Positions 34,440 to 44,221 of a stretch of 64,000 bases of DNA are shown here, one piece after another. Location: contig NZ_RHFG01000002.1 in the NCBI RefSeq assembly GCF_004745485.1, positions 1-64,000 of the forward strand. The letters run 5' to 3'. This stretch comes from Brevibacterium sp. S22. Lineage in GTDB: Bacteria; Actinomycetota; Actinomycetes; Actinomycetales; Brevibacteriaceae. Numbering within the stretch: position 1 is the first letter of the stretch; each line of letters opens with the position of its first letter. A program made the position numbers and the translations under genes. The notes under the pieces are model-generated. The model was not told the origin of the DNA. It made no database searches and saw only the letters and a program-made list of their open reading frames with translations.

Positions 34440-35552
34440 TTACTTGCCCGGACAGACGACGACATTGGTGAAACCACCCGCGCGGTTCTCGAGAGAGTCA
34501 AGAGCTTCGTTAACCTGCTCGAGCGGGTATACATCGTGATCGAACACGGAAAGGTCGAGCGTCCCTGCCGCGGCCATTGCGGCCATGTCTTGGCCATCGC
34601 CAACGGTGAACCAGAGCGAGGCAATGATTGTGATCTGGAAGCACATGAGCTGGAACATCGGCAAGGGCAGGTCCTCGGACATGCCCCCGATATCGGCCAT
34701 GCGGCCCCCTCGACGCAGGGAGTGGATTCCGGCAAGTGTGATTTCCTTGGGGGCGCCGGGGCCGACAGCATCGACGAAGACATCGGCGCCGAGGCCACCA
34801 GTGTGTGACCGCACCCAGTCGCCGATCGGTTCGTCGCCGTGAGCGAGAGTGATCACGCGCCGGGGGTCGAAACCCCGTACTCTCTCGAGGAGTTCCCGGT
34901 TGCGTCCCATGACGAGCACCTTTGGTGCACCCATGGCGAGGGCGTTGAGCACGGCGCCGACTCCGAGCGTCCCGGTGCCTCCGTTCACGAGAACCGTGGT
35001 GCTGGATCCGGTGCCGGCTTTGCGTAGCGCGGAGTATGAAGTGCCTAGGTAGCCGAAGCGGCACGCTTGTTCGAAGCTCACCTCGTCGGGGAGGACCACG
35101 ACGCCGTCGGCGGGGGCCTTCTGATATTCGCAGAGGCCACCCTCTGGATAGTCGTCAAAGATTTCTTGTGAGCCCTGACCGAAGCCGAAGTAACCCTGGA
35201 AAGTGTAGGCCGGGTCGTTGATTCGCTCACCTCGCTGAGAAGCATACGAGTCTCCCGAGTCACGGCCGGGATTGAGATAGACGCGATCGCCCACCTGGAC
35301 ATTACGCACCTGCTCTCCTTTATCGACAATGCTGCCAGCGGCATCAAGTCCGAAGATCGCGGGGAGCTTGGGTAGCGGGAGGAATGGGAACCATTCGGGA
35401 TAGCTATTAATGACGTTGATGAGGTTGGGGACGAGGTTGCAAGCCTCGACCTTGATAATGACGTCCCGCGGTCCCGGCGTGGGCCTTTCGATCTCGTCGA
35501 TGGACAACTTGCCGCCGATCTCGTGCAGGCGTGCTGCTCGCATTTTTGACAT
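34440..35552 (-). CDS. MDR-family alcohol dehydrogenase-like oxidoreductase
   Basis: 370 residues. The GroES-like N-terminal domain contains LPAIFGLDAAGSIVDKGEQV. The NAD(P)-binding domain carries VLVNGGTGTLGVGAVLNALAMGAPKVLVMG (shown in part as NGGTGTLGVGA). The catalytic zinc cysteine/histidine pattern GHE is missing, so it may be zinc-independent, and the structural-zinc cysteine loop is absent. A 40-residue region around 100-145 (YLNPGRDSGDSYASQRG, then YFGFGQGSQEIFDDYPEGG) is longer than in common ADHs. It heads the two-gene operon with the isochorismatase-fold protein and has a GCATGC-type site 83 bp upstream. It probably oxidises a side chain or breakdown product of the island's aromatic substrate. 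Confidence 0.82.
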   Translation of the reverse strand: MSKMRAARLHEIGGKLSIDEIERPTPGPRDVIIKVEACNLVPNLINVINSYPEWFPFLPLPKLPAIFGLDAAGSIVDKGEQVRNVQVGDRVYLNPGRDSGDSYASQRGERINDPAYTFQGYFGFGQGSQEIFDDYPEGGLCEYQKAPADGVVVLPDEVSFEQACRFGYLGTSYSALRKAGTGSSTTVLVNGGTGTLGVGAVLNALAMGAPKVLVMGRNRELLERVRGFDPRRVITLAHGDEPIGDWVRSHTGGLGADVFVDAVGPGAPKEITLAGIHSLRRGGRMADIGGMSEDLPLPMFQLMCFQITIIASLWFTVGDGQDMAAMAAAGTLDLSVFDHDVYPLEQVNEALDSLENRAGGFTNVVVCPGK

Positions 35553-35633
35553 CCCTGGACTCCTTCGTCTATGTCAGATGGTCGGTGCTTCTCGACCCGG
35601 ATTTACTGTGATCCGCGTCTCAGTCTATTTATT

Positions 35634-35650
35634 GGCATGCAAGCATGCAA
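35634..35650. promoter_or_regulatory. GCATGC-type operator, proposed GntR/FCD site
   Basis: GGCATGCAAGCATGCAA: two GCATGC units two bases apart, 82 bp upstream of the alcohol dehydrogenase start on the minus strand. It matches GGCATGCTAGCATGCC at 44098-44113 at 14 of the 16 aligned positions. This pairing of sites is the evidence for a shared regulator. Confidence 0.65.
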
Positions 35651-36133
35651 GCAAATTGTTGGAAGAGTATTTCGTCGCCTGGAGGAGGCAGAACGGGAGC
35701 GGATGTACTTGCCGTCATCGACGAGCTAAGGAAGGTTCGCTGTTGCCTGCGCAAGGCAACAGCCACCACGATGTTGGCGACTACTTGGTGAGGAGTCTTT
35801 AGCAACTCTTGTTCTGGCGAGAGCGTCAAACAGACGCCGAGGTCGTATCGACAGCCAATAGATGAGGTGTTTGAGAGATTCAACGACACTGCTGATGCGG
35901 AGGAGTCGCAGGCGCCCGTGCTCAGTGAGTGACGGGACGCCTGCGAGGTGTGGTTGCACGACGCGACTTCCATTGTCCTCACACTGATCGGTCGACATCG
36001 TCAGTACGTGGGAGGATGATCACGAATACAGTGAGGATGGTTAGCTATCCAGCGGCGGTAGGTTCCTGCAAAACGCCTCTGGAAGAGCCGACGCCGGTTC
36101 TGTGAGAGCCGAAACTAGTCGTTTAGCACCCTG

Positions 36134-36184
36134 GCGGTGGCGAGAGCGCGCCGGCTGGTTCCGGGCAATCGCTCTCGCCGCCGC
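36134..36184 (-). terminator. Hairpin terminator of the meta-cleavage operon
   Basis: GCGGTGGCGAGAGCG (36134-36148) pairs with CGCTCTCGCCGCCGC (36170-36184) over 15 bp with one G-T type mismatch and a 21-base loop. It begins 10 bp after the stop codon of the last operon gene. No T-run is present. Confidence 0.75.
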
Positions 36185-36193
36185 TAGCGGCCG

Positions 36194-37216
36194 TTACTTT
36201 CCGTTTAGATAGGGGTGACTGAGACCGGCACTGTTGGTTGTATCGCGACCGCGGCTACCGGGAGTGACGTCGATCGGGTCGCCATACCAGGTGAGACCCT
36301 CGGGGAAATCGACGGGCTTCCATTCGATAGCTTCCCAGTCTTCGTCGAAGATGAGGTAACCACCGGCGTAAAGTTCAACGCGGTGGTCCGAACCGGGATC
36401 GTGGACGTAGAGGTACATGGCCTGACCGATGCCGTGTTTGCCGGGACCGACGCCAAATGAAACATCGAGATCTCGGAGGATGTCGGCAGCGGTGAGAGCA
36501 TCGGACAAGTTCTCGAGGTTGTAGGCCACATGGTGGAGTTGTCCACTCTTTTCCTGCGCGTTGGCGACAATCGCGAGGTCGTGCATCTGCGGGGTGACCG
36601 ACGTCCACGAGGCCATCAGTGTCTCGGGGTGATCAGGGAGGTAGGCAAATTCCCTGCGCTTAAAGCCAAGCGTCTCTCGCACCCATGCTTCGGCTTGGTT
36701 GATAGTCGATGGCGATGTCTGCACGTTGAAGTGATCCAGACGCCTGACCCCGAGGCCGCGACGACGCGAGCTATTGGAAGGCAGCCTAGACTGAAGTTCA
36801 TCAGGAGCTTCGGTCTTATCCATGTCAAAGTACAGCTCGAAGGGATGGTCGCCTCCGGGGAGCTGGAAACGGATCGCAGTGCCGCGACCGCGCTCGGTCC
36901 CAGAGGGGATTTCGAGAGTCTCTATCTCCTGACGCTGCAACTCTTTGTAGAAGAGCTCGACGTCTTCAGGCCGCTTGGTGCGGAAGCTATAAGAGTTCAC
37001 GGCCGTCTCGTCCTGCTGGGTGAGAACGAGCGAGTGGTGGCGTAGCTCCTGGTAGGCGCGCAGGTAGGCGATATCTCCATCGCGCTCCACCTCTTCCATG
37101 CCGAGGATGTCGCGGAAGAACCAGAGAGATTTCTCGATGTCCTTTGTGCCGAGGTTTATGGCCCCAGCGTGCGAGATCTGAGGGCCTGGATCATACTGAT
37201 CGGATAGTTTCGTCAT
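36194..37216 (-). CDS. Extradiol (catechol 2,3-) dioxygenase, VOC family
   Basis: 340 residues in two vicinal-oxygen-chelate modules (about 15-135 and 155-310). The Fe(II) ligands are visible in the second: H162 in RRLDHFNV, H228 or H229 in GQLHHVAYN and E281 in DHRVELYAGGY, followed by the type-I extradiol signature. It opens the catechol ring next to the hydroxyl pair. It is longer than classic catechol 2,3-dioxygenase (about 307) through a C-terminal tail. Last gene of the operon; the ring-cleavage product goes to the hydrolase encoded 28 bp upstream. Substrate inferred: a catechol, likely 3-substituted because only the hydrolytic branch follows. Confidence 0.92.
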   Translation of the reverse strand: MTKLSDQYDPGPQISHAGAINLGTKDIEKSLWFFRDILGMEEVERDGDIAYLRAYQELRHHSLVLTQQDETAVNSYSFRTKRPEDVELFYKELQRQEIETLEIPSGTERGRGTAIRFQLPGGDHPFELYFDMDKTEAPDELQSRLPSNSSRRRGLGVRRLDHFNVQTSPSTINQAEAWVRETLGFKRREFAYLPDHPETLMASWTSVTPQMHDLAIVANAQEKSGQLHHVAYNLENLSDALTAADILRDLDVSFGVGPGKHGIGQAMYLYVHDPGSDHRVELYAGGYLIFDEDWEAIEWKPVDFPEGLTWYGDPIDVTPGSRGRDTTNSAGLSHPYLNGK

Positions 37217-37244
37217 AATGACTCCTTGATAATGTGATGCACTA

Positions 37245-38114
37245 CTACTGGGCTGAGGCGAGGCCGTGAGAGGTGAGATACTGCGTCACGACAGCGTTGA
37301 AGTCCTCTGCGCGTTCCACCTGCGACCAATGTCCGCACTGGGAGAAGATATGAGCGTCGGCGTGTGGCACGACGTTTAAGATCTCCCAGGTACGAGACAC
37401 TGGGATGACTGCGTCTTGCACCCCGTGAATGAGGAGTACAGGGATGTCGAGTTTCGAGAGCACGTCGAAGTCCAACGGCAGTTCAGTACGGTCGCGATCG
37501 CGGGCAGCGACGACCTCGGCAAGCCGATCTGAGGCCGTGTCGTTGACCGCGGACTGATAGCGCAGCTTCACGAGGTCATCGGTGATGAGAGTCTTGTCTA
37601 CGACGAACAGCTCGAGGGTTTTACGAATGCCTTCCTCAGTGAGCACCGGGTTCGAGTGGCCCTTGAGTGCCGTGGTGAGCTGAGCTCCTCCGGTACCCAT
37701 CGACACGATACCCAACAGGCGTTCTGGGAAATCGATAGCGAACTGGAAGGCAAGCCACCCGCCGAGGGAATTCCCGACGATCCAGGTCTTCTCAATCCCA
37801 AGTTCGTCAAGTACCCGGACCGCATGGCGCACCCACTCACGAATCCCGTACTGAGTATCGGAGGACGGGACACTTTGTCCGTACCCGATCGAATCGATCG
37901 CGATGCAACGGCCGAGTTTGCCGATCTCTGGGAGGTTAAGCCACCAGTTCGCTGCGGCAGTGACGCCCGTTCCTGAACCATGTAGAAACAGGATCGGAGT
38001 GCCCTCGCCAACCTCGTGATAATGGGTGAGCTCGCCGGGGGCGGTTTCCAACCAGTGGTCCTCAAGGCCGAAGAACGGGTCGGTGGTGTAGTCAGGAATC
38101 TTTACAGCGCTCAT
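37245..38114 (-). CDS. Meta-cleavage product hydrolase (alpha/beta hydrolase)
   Basis: 289 residues with the alpha/beta-hydrolase triad: S116 in the nucleophile elbow GNSLGG, D234 in HGVQDAVIPVS and H262 in SQCGHWSQVE. The oxyanion region is LFLHGSGTGVTAAANW, typical of C-C bond hydrolases such as DmpD, TodF and BphD. It cleaves 2-hydroxy-6-oxohexadienoates into 2-hydroxypenta-2,4-dienoate and an acid. Its start overlaps the stop of the aldolase gene by one base, so it is co-translated with the lower pathway. Confidence 0.9.
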   Translation of the reverse strand: MSAVKIPDYTTDPFFGLEDHWLETAPGELTHYHEVGEGTPILFLHGSGTGVTAAANWWLNLPEIGKLGRCIAIDSIGYGQSVPSSDTQYGIREWVRHAVRVLDELGIEKTWIVGNSLGGWLAFQFAIDFPERLLGIVSMGTGGAQLTTALKGHSNPVLTEEGIRKTLELFVVDKTLITDDLVKLRYQSAVNDTASDRLAEVVAARDRDRTELPLDFDVLSKLDIPVLLIHGVQDAVIPVSRTWEILNVVPHADAHIFSQCGHWSQVERAEDFNAVVTQYLTSHGLASAQ

Positions 38115-39136
38115 TAGGTGTCCTTTCGTGCGCCCGCGAGGTCGAGGGCGATATCGGTAATCATGTCTTCCTGGCCGCCGATCAGGTGGCGTCTGCCCAC
38201 CTCGACAAGAATGTCGCGGGCATCGAGACCGTAGACTTCGCTTGCCTGTTCTGCATGTCGCAGGAAGCTCGAATAGGTGCCGGAGTAACCGAGGGTAAGA
38301 GTCTCTCGGTCTACCTGTACTGGTCGGTCGTGCAGTGGGCGAACGAGATCGTCAGCGGCGTCTTGCAACGCGAACAGGTCGGCAGTAACGTCCCAGCCTT
38401 GCAACTGCGCGACAGCAACGAGCGGTTCGATCGGAGTGTTCCCGGCCCCTGCACCGTGGCCGGCAAGCGATGCGTCGACCCGGTAGGCTCCTTCTTCGAC
38501 CGCGGTGAGAGAGTTGGCAACTGCCAGAGACAAATTTTGGTGAGCATGGATCCCGATCTGAGTGCCCTCGTCGAGGACGTCGCGGTAGGCGTGAATGCGG
38601 TCTCGGACTCCGTCGATGGTCAGACGGCCGGCGGAGTCAGTGACGTAAACGCAGTTCGCGCCATAAGACTCCATCAGCTTCGCTTGCTGAGCGAGACTGG
38701 CGGGGTCGTTGAGATGAGACATCATCAGGAAGCCTGAAACGTCCATTCCCCATTCACGGGCAGTCTCGATATGTTGCTTCGACACATCGGCCTCGGTGCT
38801 GTGGGTAGCGATGCGCACCGAACGGACTCCCAGATTGAAAGCCTCTTTCAGATCGTGAAGCGTGCCGATGCCCGGCAGCAGCAGAGTCGTCAAAACGGCG
38901 TGCTCGACGACGTTGGCTGCAGCGGCGATCCATTCCCTGTTCGTATTCGATCCCGCACCGTACGTTAGCGAATTCCCGGACAGGCCGTCTCCGTGGGCGA
39001 CCTCGATAGCGTCTACGCCTGCCTGGTCAAGGGCCTTCGCAATCTCAGCGACCTTGTCTGGGGCCATTCGGTGGCGAATTGCGTGCATGCCGTCCCGGAG
39101 GGTGACATCTTGCAGATACATCTGATGTGAGCTCAT
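38114..39136 (-). CDS. mhpE: 4-hydroxy-2-oxovalerate aldolase
   Basis: 340 residues, a class-II metal-dependent pyruvate aldolase. The HMGL-like active-site start [13 protein letters not shown] is at residues 10-22, the metal ligands include the H-x-H of [11 protein letters not shown], and the C-terminal communication domain seen in DmpG/MhpE is present. It cleaves 4-hydroxy-2-oxovalerate to pyruvate and acetaldehyde and channels the aldehyde to the acylating dehydrogenase encoded just upstream, with which it overlaps by four bases. Names MhpE, DmpG and BphI are used for this enzyme. Confidence 0.95.
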   Translation of the reverse strand: MSSHQMYLQDVTLRDGMHAIRHRMAPDKVAEIAKALDQAGVDAIEVAHGDGLSGNSLTYGAGSNTNREWIAAAANVVEHAVLTTLLLPGIGTLHDLKEAFNLGVRSVRIATHSTEADVSKQHIETAREWGMDVSGFLMMSHLNDPASLAQQAKLMESYGANCVYVTDSAGRLTIDGVRDRIHAYRDVLDEGTQIGIHAHQNLSLAVANSLTAVEEGAYRVDASLAGHGAGAGNTPIEPLVAVAQLQGWDVTADLFALQDAADDLVRPLHDRPVQVDRETLTLGYSGTYSSFLRHAEQASEVYGLDARDILVEVGRRHLIGGQEDMITDIALDLAGARKDT

Positions 39137-40080
39137 GCTGGCTGCTCCTTAGCGCGCTTCGCGGCAAGACTCTCCGCTGTGCGCAACGCGGCGGAAGTCA
39201 TGATGTCAAGATTGCCTGCATAGGCGGGTAGGTACATGGCGGCACCTTCGACCTCGAGGAACACAGCCACTCGGGTGTACGCACCCGAGCGGCGCTCATC
39301 CGGGATGAGCTGGTCAAGTTCGGTCCCATCGTCGAGGAATTGGACCTGCTGTTTGAGGCGGTAGCCGGGAACATACTCGGCGACGCCTGCGACGCGGTCT
39401 TTGACTGCCTGCGAGATCGCTTCACGAGTAGCGTTGTCGGCACGGTCGATGATGACCTGCACTGTGTCGCGCATGATCACCGGCGGTTCGGCCGGGTTAA
39501 GTACAATTATCGCTTTGCCGTTGGCGGCTCCACCAACAACCTCGAGCGCGGTTGAAGTGGTTTCGGTGAATTCATCAATGTTCGCCCGTGTGCCAGGACC
39601 AGCTGAGGCTGAAGCGATCGAGGCAACGATTTCCGCGTAGTGCACCGGCACGACTGATCCCACGGCGGCAACGATGGGAATTGTTGCCTGCCCCCCGCAG
39701 GTGACCATGTTTACATTCGTCGCATCAAGATGCTCTTCGAGATTCACCGACGGCACCACGTACGGGCCGATGGCGGCGGGAGTGAGGTCGATGAGTTGCT
39801 TGTTGTAGGGGGCAAGCTTGGCGGCGTTGTGCTGGTGTGCGCCTGCGGAAGTGGCATCAAACACAATGTCGATCTCGTCGAACAGGGGGGACGCGATCAA
39901 TCCGTCGACCCCCTCAGCGGTGGTCTCGAAGCCGAGTTTTTTGGCACGGGTGAGTCCGTCGGAGGTCGGGTCGATCCCCACCATGATCGCGAACTCCAGC
40001 GTCTTGCTGAGCCGCAGCACTTTGAACATGAGGTCGGTGCCGATGTTCCCTGACCCGATAATGGCCACTTTGCTGGACAT
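39133..40080 (-). CDS. mhpF: Acetaldehyde dehydrogenase (acylating)
   Basis: 315 residues. The NAD+ site is [16 protein letters not shown] at the N-terminus and the catalytic Cys is C128 in [29 protein letters not shown] is a family constant. It converts acetaldehyde, NAD+ and CoA to acetyl-CoA and works as a complex with the aldolase. The ATG at 40080 lies 2 bp after the hydratase stop. It completes the lower meta-pathway that feeds the ring carbons into central metabolism. Confidence 0.95.
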   Translation of the reverse strand: MSSKVAIIGSGNIGTDLMFKVLRLSKTLEFAIMVGIDPTSDGLTRAKKLGFETTAEGVDGLIASPLFDEIDIVFDATSAGAHQHNAAKLAPYNKQLIDLTPAAIGPYVVPSVNLEEHLDATNVNMVTCGGQATIPIVAAVGSVVPVHYAEIVASIASASAGPGTRANIDEFTETTSTALEVVGGAANGKAIIVLNPAEPPVIMRDTVQVIIDRADNATREAISQAVKDRVAGVAEYVPGYRLKQQVQFLDDGTELDQLIPDERRSGAYTRVAVFLEVEGAAMYLPAYAGNLDIMTSAALRTAESLAAKRAKEQPA

Positions 40081-40082
40081 GG

Positions 40083-40877
40083 CTACTCCTTTCCAATTGC
40101 GGTGACGGAAACCGACCCGAGAGGGCCGATCCGGGCTTCGTAGGTATTTCCTGCTTCGAGCGGAACCATGGGACCGAGCGCTCCGGAGAGCACGACCTCG
40201 CCAGCTCGCAGCGGGTCACCCAGCCGTAGCGCAGTCTCGGCAACCCAGACGAGTGCGTTGAGGGGGTCATCGAGGCAGGCGGCTCCTGTCCCGGTTGATA
40301 CGGGCTCTCCCGAGGCTTGCAGCTCCATCGCAACTTCGCGAGGCTCGAACTCATCGAGTCGCAGTCGGGTGGAACCGAGGACATATCCGGCGCTCGAGGC
40401 GTTATCGGCGACGGTGTCCACGATGGAAATGTCCCAGTTCCGTATTCTGCTGTCGACAATCTCGAGAGCTGCGACGGCGTAATCAACGGCCTGTCGTACG
40501 TGTTCAGGGTCGGCATCGTTGATGTCGTGGGAGAGGACAAAGGCGACTTCGGCCTCAACGCGGGGGGCGACGAGGTGAGCCGTGTCGATGGTGCCCCCGT
40601 TGTCGGTCTCCAGTCCGGACAAGAGGACTCCGAAATCGGGTTGATCCACTCCGAGTTGCTCTTGCACCGCTGGCGAGGTCAATCCGACTTTCCGGCCTGT
40701 GCGGTAGCCGTATGTGTCTCGCAAGTTGCCGATGAGTTCCGTTTGTACTCGGTAAGCGGAATCGAGGTCGGTGCCGAGCGATTCGCGCACCGGCGCAATG
40801 GCGGTCGCAGTGGCATGCGCAGCGGAGAGAGCTACTGCTACCTGATGTTCGTGGTCGTTGAGGGGTTCTGGTGTCAT
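40083..40877 (-). CDS. mhpD: 2-keto-4-pentenoate hydratase
   Basis: 264 residues of the hydratase/decarboxylase family (MhpD, DmpE). Recognisable features are [29 protein letters not shown] (in part [15 protein letters not shown]) and [15 protein letters not shown], which contains the metal-binding ExE, plus [26 protein letters not shown] (in part VDSRIRNWD). It adds water to 2-hydroxypentadienoate to give 4-hydroxy-2-oxovalerate. The ATG at 40877 (TPEPLND) was used; the upstream in-frame extension lies inside the hydroxylase gene. No separate oxalocrotonate decarboxylase is present, so the dehydrogenative branch is absent. Confidence 0.93.
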   Translation of the reverse strand: MTPEPLNDHEHQVAVALSAAHATATAIAPVRESLGTDLDSAYRVQTELIGNLRDTYGYRTGRKVGLTSPAVQEQLGVDQPDFGVLLSGLETDNGGTIDTAHLVAPRVEAEVAFVLSHDINDADPEHVRQAVDYAVAALEIVDSRIRNWDISIVDTVADNASSAGYVLGSTRLRLDEFEPREVAMELQASGEPVSTGTGAACLDDPLNALVWVAETALRLGDPLRAGEVVLSGALGPMVPLEAGNTYEARIGPLGSVSVTAIGKE

Positions 40878-40884
40878 CTGTGTT

Positions 40885-42669
40885 TCATTCCTCCTTGTGT
40901 CCGGCGGTGTGCGTTGAAACTGGGCGGGAAAGCACTTGCGCAAGGGCGTCTCGAAGTTGGGCTTGCGCGTCGGCGGCCTGCTGGGGAGCCTGGTGGGAGC
41001 GCCAGGCGACGGTGCCGTCGGGGCGAACGAGGACCGCACCGGCCTCATCGATCTCTCGGGCCTGTGCCCATTCGAGGTACAGGTCTTCCGCTCCCGGGTC
41101 GCCGACGACGATTGACTTCGCCCAGTCGTGGCCCAAGTCAGTCAGAGCATGCGCCCACGCGCGTCCGGACGGCCCGGTGAGGAGGGTGAACTGGCCCCCA
41201 GCGACGAGGTCGAGGGTGGAGACGCGACGCCCATTTTCACCGACGAGCCAGGCGTGTGGGATCTTCGCGCCGGGTCTCGTGGTGGACTGCGCATACAGCT
41301 GGGGGTCGCGCTCCCAGACTTCGGGTTCGGCTCCATCATCGGGTATGACTGCAGTGGAAACGTAGCGTTGGTTCATCTCGACGCCCTGCGCGTTGAACTC
41401 GTAGTGTTTGAGGTCGAAGGCCTTCACGAGTGCAGCTCTGGCATGGATGCCATCAGGAGTATCGCTGCGCACCTTTTCCAAGCCATGTATCCCTTCGGAG
41501 GTTTCAGGTGCAAGCGCCTGCTGGATGGGGGCGTAGTCGCGGCGGGATTGGTTCGCGCGGTCGACGATTTGTTTGCCGACCGGGGCGCGTTCGGCACTGT
41601 AGGTTGTGAGAAGTTCTTCGCCGGCGTCACCGTTTACGACGTACGCGAGCTTCCAAGCAAGGTTAAAAGCATCCTGTACGCAGGTATTGGATCCCAGCCC
41701 GCTCGATGGCGGATGCCGATGGGTGGCGTCACCGCCGCATAGGATTCGCCCATTTGAGTACTGCGAGGCGACCGCCTCGTTGACGTACCACGGATTGATC
41801 GAGAGAATCTCGGGCTCGAAGTCAAGGTCGCCAACGTAGGCGCGAATACGTTCACGAGCGGTCTCTTCGCTCAAATCAGGGCGACCCTTGCTGACGTCGA
41901 AGCCCCAACCAGCGATCCAGTGATCCCAGGGGTGCACCGCGCGCAAAAGACCCAAGCCGATTTCTCCGACGGCTGCGTCCTCGTTCACGATCCAATTAAG
42001 AATGCTCGGACGGTGCGCGACGTACTGGGAGAGGTCACCCCGGAATTGCGCGTACACGGTTCCGGCTCGGGCAAGCTCGCCTTCTACGGTAAGCCCTGCG
42101 TCATCCATTACCTTGGATTTCGCGCCGTCGGCGCCTACAACGTATCTGTAGCGGTGCACGTATTCATACCCGGTGATCCGGTCGCGAAGCGTGACCGATA
42201 CCCCAGTTTCATCCTGACGGCTCGAAAGATACTCGGTGTTGAACGAAATGCTGGCGCCGGCGCGGCCCGCGGCGTTGACAAGGATCGGTTCCACCACCGT
42301 CTGCGGGATGTCGACCATGGTGCATGGGCTGGATTTGAGGTAATCGCCGTAGCGTTGATCTCCGGTGCCCCAGGTGCGCATGCGAGCGACCTCGGGTCCA
42401 GTGAGGCTGGTCGTGAAAAGAGTGTCGCCCATCCACTCCCACGGTGTAGCTTGTTGCTTCACCTCGTCCTCGATGCCCAGACTTCTCAGTACCTCCATCG
42501 CCCGTAAATTGGTGATGTGCGCGCGGGGCGTGTCTGCAAGCCACCGCTGCCGTGTGACCGCACGCACCGATACACCGTATTTAGCAAGGGCAAGGGCAGT
42601 TGTCGCGCCCATTGGTCCGAGCCCGACGACGAGAACTTCGGCGTCGTATTCCTGCTCATTTTCAGCCAT
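40885..42669 (-). CDS. TfdB-type flavin-dependent phenol hydroxylase
   Basis: About 594 residues, class-A single-component FAD monooxygenase. It has the FAD dinucleotide motif VLVVGLGPMGATTALALAK, the DG motif VVGADGAKSKV and the GD motif CGGDATHRHPPSSGLGSN. The segment WLADTPRAHITNLRAMEVLRSLG and the size match 2,4-dichlorophenol 6-monooxygenase TfdB more closely than MhpA. It ortho-hydroxylates a phenol to a catechol using NAD(P)H and O2. The ATG at 42669 follows GGAAGTGAG; a GTG three codons earlier is also possible. It lies 7 bp upstream of the hydratase gene. The phenol could be alkyl- or halo-substituted. Confidence 0.9.
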   Translation of the reverse strand: MAENEQEYDAEVLVVGLGPMGATTALALAKYGVSVRAVTRQRWLADTPRAHITNLRAMEVLRSLGIEDEVKQQATPWEWMGDTLFTTSLTGPEVARMRTWGTGDQRYGDYLKSSPCTMVDIPQTVVEPILVNAAGRAGASISFNTEYLSSRQDETGVSVTLRDRITGYEYVHRYRYVVGADGAKSKVMDDAGLTVEGELARAGTVYAQFRGDLSQYVAHRPSILNWIVNEDAAVGEIGLGLLRAVHPWDHWIAGWGFDVSKGRPDLSEETARERIRAYVGDLDFEPEILSINPWYVNEAVASQYSNGRILCGGDATHRHPPSSGLGSNTCVQDAFNLAWKLAYVVNGDAGEELLTTYSAERAPVGKQIVDRANQSRRDYAPIQQALAPETSEGIHGLEKVRSDTPDGIHARAALVKAFDLKHYEFNAQGVEMNQRYVSTAVIPDDGAEPEVWERDPQLYAQSTTRPGAKIPHAWLVGENGRRVSTLDLVAGGQFTLLTGPSGRAWAHALTDLGHDWAKSIVVGDPGAEDLYLEWAQAREIDEAGAVLVRPDGTVAWRSHQAPQQAADAQAQLRDALAQVLSRPVSTHTAGHKEE

Positions 42670-42723
42670 GGATCTCACTTCCAGCTATGTTGTATTCGAT
42701 GTGATGCCATTAGTAAGGACTGG

Positions 42724-44049
42724 TCATATCGACGCCGTCTCAGCAGCATGGGCGGCTTTCTGGGCATCCGCTTCCCGCTTACCCCACGGGCCGCCGACTT
42801 GCAGCAGCGAGACCACAGTGATGAGACAGATGATCGTGAGGTAGACGAAGAGCGGCACGATTGACCCTGTGGCGCCGTAAAGGGCCGCTGCGATCGTCGG
42901 TGCAAACGCGGATCCCACGATCTGGGAGATCGTGTATCCGATAGATGCGCCGGAATAGCGGACCTCAGGCTTGAACAGCAGCGAGAAAAGGGAACCGGTA
43001 GCACCGCCCGCCGGTGCCATTGCCAGCCCAAATACTGCGATCAGCGCGACCCCGAACAGTAGTGCGTTGCCGGTGTTGATCAAGAGAAGAGCAGGTCCAA
43101 TTACGATTGTCATTGCCGCGGCGCCCACCATGTAGGTAGTCTTGCGTCCCCATTTGTCCGAGAGTGCACCAAATACAGCGTAGAGAACGGTTCCAATGAC
43201 GCCGGCGATGAACACGGACAGCAATGCGTTGCTACGGTCAATGCCGACGACGGCGTTGCCATATTGCACGAAGTAGGACATGCAGATATAGGCGAATACG
43301 CCCTGGCTCAGGTAGATGCCAGCAACGAGGAAAATCTGTTTCGGATGTGTACGGAACGCTTCGGCCGCGGGCACTCGTACCCGTTGCTGCTGATCACGCA
43401 CGCGCTTGAAGTCCGGGCTTTCGTCCACGGCGACACGGATGACCAAACCGACGACTACCAGGAGGGCGCTCACGAGGAATGGGACGCGCCAGCCCCACGA
43501 GAGGAATTCTTCATCGGGCAGACCGGCAACGACCAAGAACGCTAAGGTCGCAATTGCGACTCCTGCAGGAGCTCCCATCTGCGGGAACGCGCCGTAAAAC
43601 CCTCTACGTCCAGCAGGTGCGTGCTCCACCGCCATCAACACAGCGCCGCCCCATTCGCCGCCAACGCAGAATCCTTGGAGTAAACGCAGCAACGTCAGCA
43701 AGACCGGGGCCGCGACGCCTATCATCGCGTGAGAAGGCAACATTCCCATTAAAAACGTTGCGACTCCCATCCCAGTCAGAGAGATGACGAGCATTCGTTT
43801 ACGACCGATTCGGTCTCCGAAGTGTCCGAAGACCACACCGCCCAACGGGCGCGCAATGAACCCGACGCCGAGAGTGGCAAACGCGAGGAGTGTGCCCATT
43901 AACGCCGAGGAGTCTGGGAAAAAGATCTGTGGGAATACCAGCGCTGCTGCTGTTCCGTAGATGAAGAAATCGTAGTATTCGATCGTCGTACCGATAAAGC
44001 TCGCAAGAGCCACCTTCACCGGTGAACGTCGTGGTGTGTCTGTCGCCAT
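42724..44049 (-). CDS. MFS transporter, metabolite:H+ symporter (MHS) family
   Basis: 441 residues with 12 helices. The MHS start SFIGTTIEYYDFFIYGTAAALVF and the loop GHFGDRIGRKRMLV after helix 2 place it with the shikimate, proline-betaine and aromatic-acid symporters. It is the first gene of the seven-gene catabolic operon, 54 bp before the hydroxylase, so it probably imports the aromatic substrate or a charged derivative. The ATG at 44049 is preferred; a longer in-frame start at 44088 would run into the promoter. A perfect 16-bp palindrome lies 49 bp upstream. Confidence 0.9.
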   Translation of the reverse strand: MATDTPRRSPVKVALASFIGTTIEYYDFFIYGTAAALVFPQIFFPDSSALMGTLLAFATLGVGFIARPLGGVVFGHFGDRIGRKRMLVISLTGMGVATFLMGMLPSHAMIGVAAPVLLTLLRLLQGFCVGGEWGGAVLMAVEHAPAGRRGFYGAFPQMGAPAGVAIATLAFLVVAGLPDEEFLSWGWRVPFLVSALLVVVGLVIRVAVDESPDFKRVRDQQQRVRVPAAEAFRTHPKQIFLVAGIYLSQGVFAYICMSYFVQYGNAVVGIDRSNALLSVFIAGVIGTVLYAVFGALSDKWGRKTTYMVGAAAMTIVIGPALLLINTGNALLFGVALIAVFGLAMAPAGGATGSLFSLLFKPEVRYSGASIGYTISQIVGSAFAPTIAAALYGATGSIVPLFVYLTIICLITVVSLLQVGGPWGKREADAQKAAHAAETASI

Positions 44050-44097
44050 TGACTTGCCTGTCCTTCGTCGTCGAGTGAGTCCGATCACGATATGACT

Positions 44098-44113
44098 GGC
44101 ATGCTAGCATGCC
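44098..44113. promoter_or_regulatory. Perfect 16-bp palindrome, proposed GntR/FCD operator
   Basis: GGCATGCTAGCATGCC is a perfect palindrome between the divergent MFS operon and gntR. Related sites are TGCTAGCA at 44176-44183, 39 bp before gntR, and the copy at 35634-35650 before the second operon. Confidence 0.75.
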
Positions 44114-44175
44114 TAAGAGATGTCGGACAAGAGAAGGGCAGCTCGAAGCCAGAGCAGAGAGGAACAGTCCTGAAC

Positions 44176-44183
44176 TGCTAGCA
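44176..44183. promoter_or_regulatory. Short secondary copy of the GCATGC/TGCTAGCA site
   Basis: TGCTAGCA repeats the centre of the main palindrome at 44098-44113 and is followed by an AT-rich run close to the gntR start. It could provide autoregulation of the regulator gene. Short enough to be chance on its own. Confidence 0.4.
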
Positions 44184-44221
44184 TTTTTGATGTATCTTGG
44201 TCGAAAGAGAAGAGAGTTTTG

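Larger units (their letters stand above)
35553..36193. other. Intergenic region between the two catabolic operons
   Basis: 641 bp without a supportable gene. It contains the GntR-type site at 35634-35650 and, next to the upstream operon, a 15-bp hairpin. A short plus-strand frame starting at 35636 (VFRRLEEAERERM and similar) ends after about 33 codons and may be a gene remnant; I cannot identify it. Confidence 0.5.

Noticed and set aside
35629..35982. Minus-strand 117-codon frame upstream of the alcohol dehydrogenase
   Set aside because: Low-complexity Ser-rich translation, it spans the operator region, and lacks a ribosome site.
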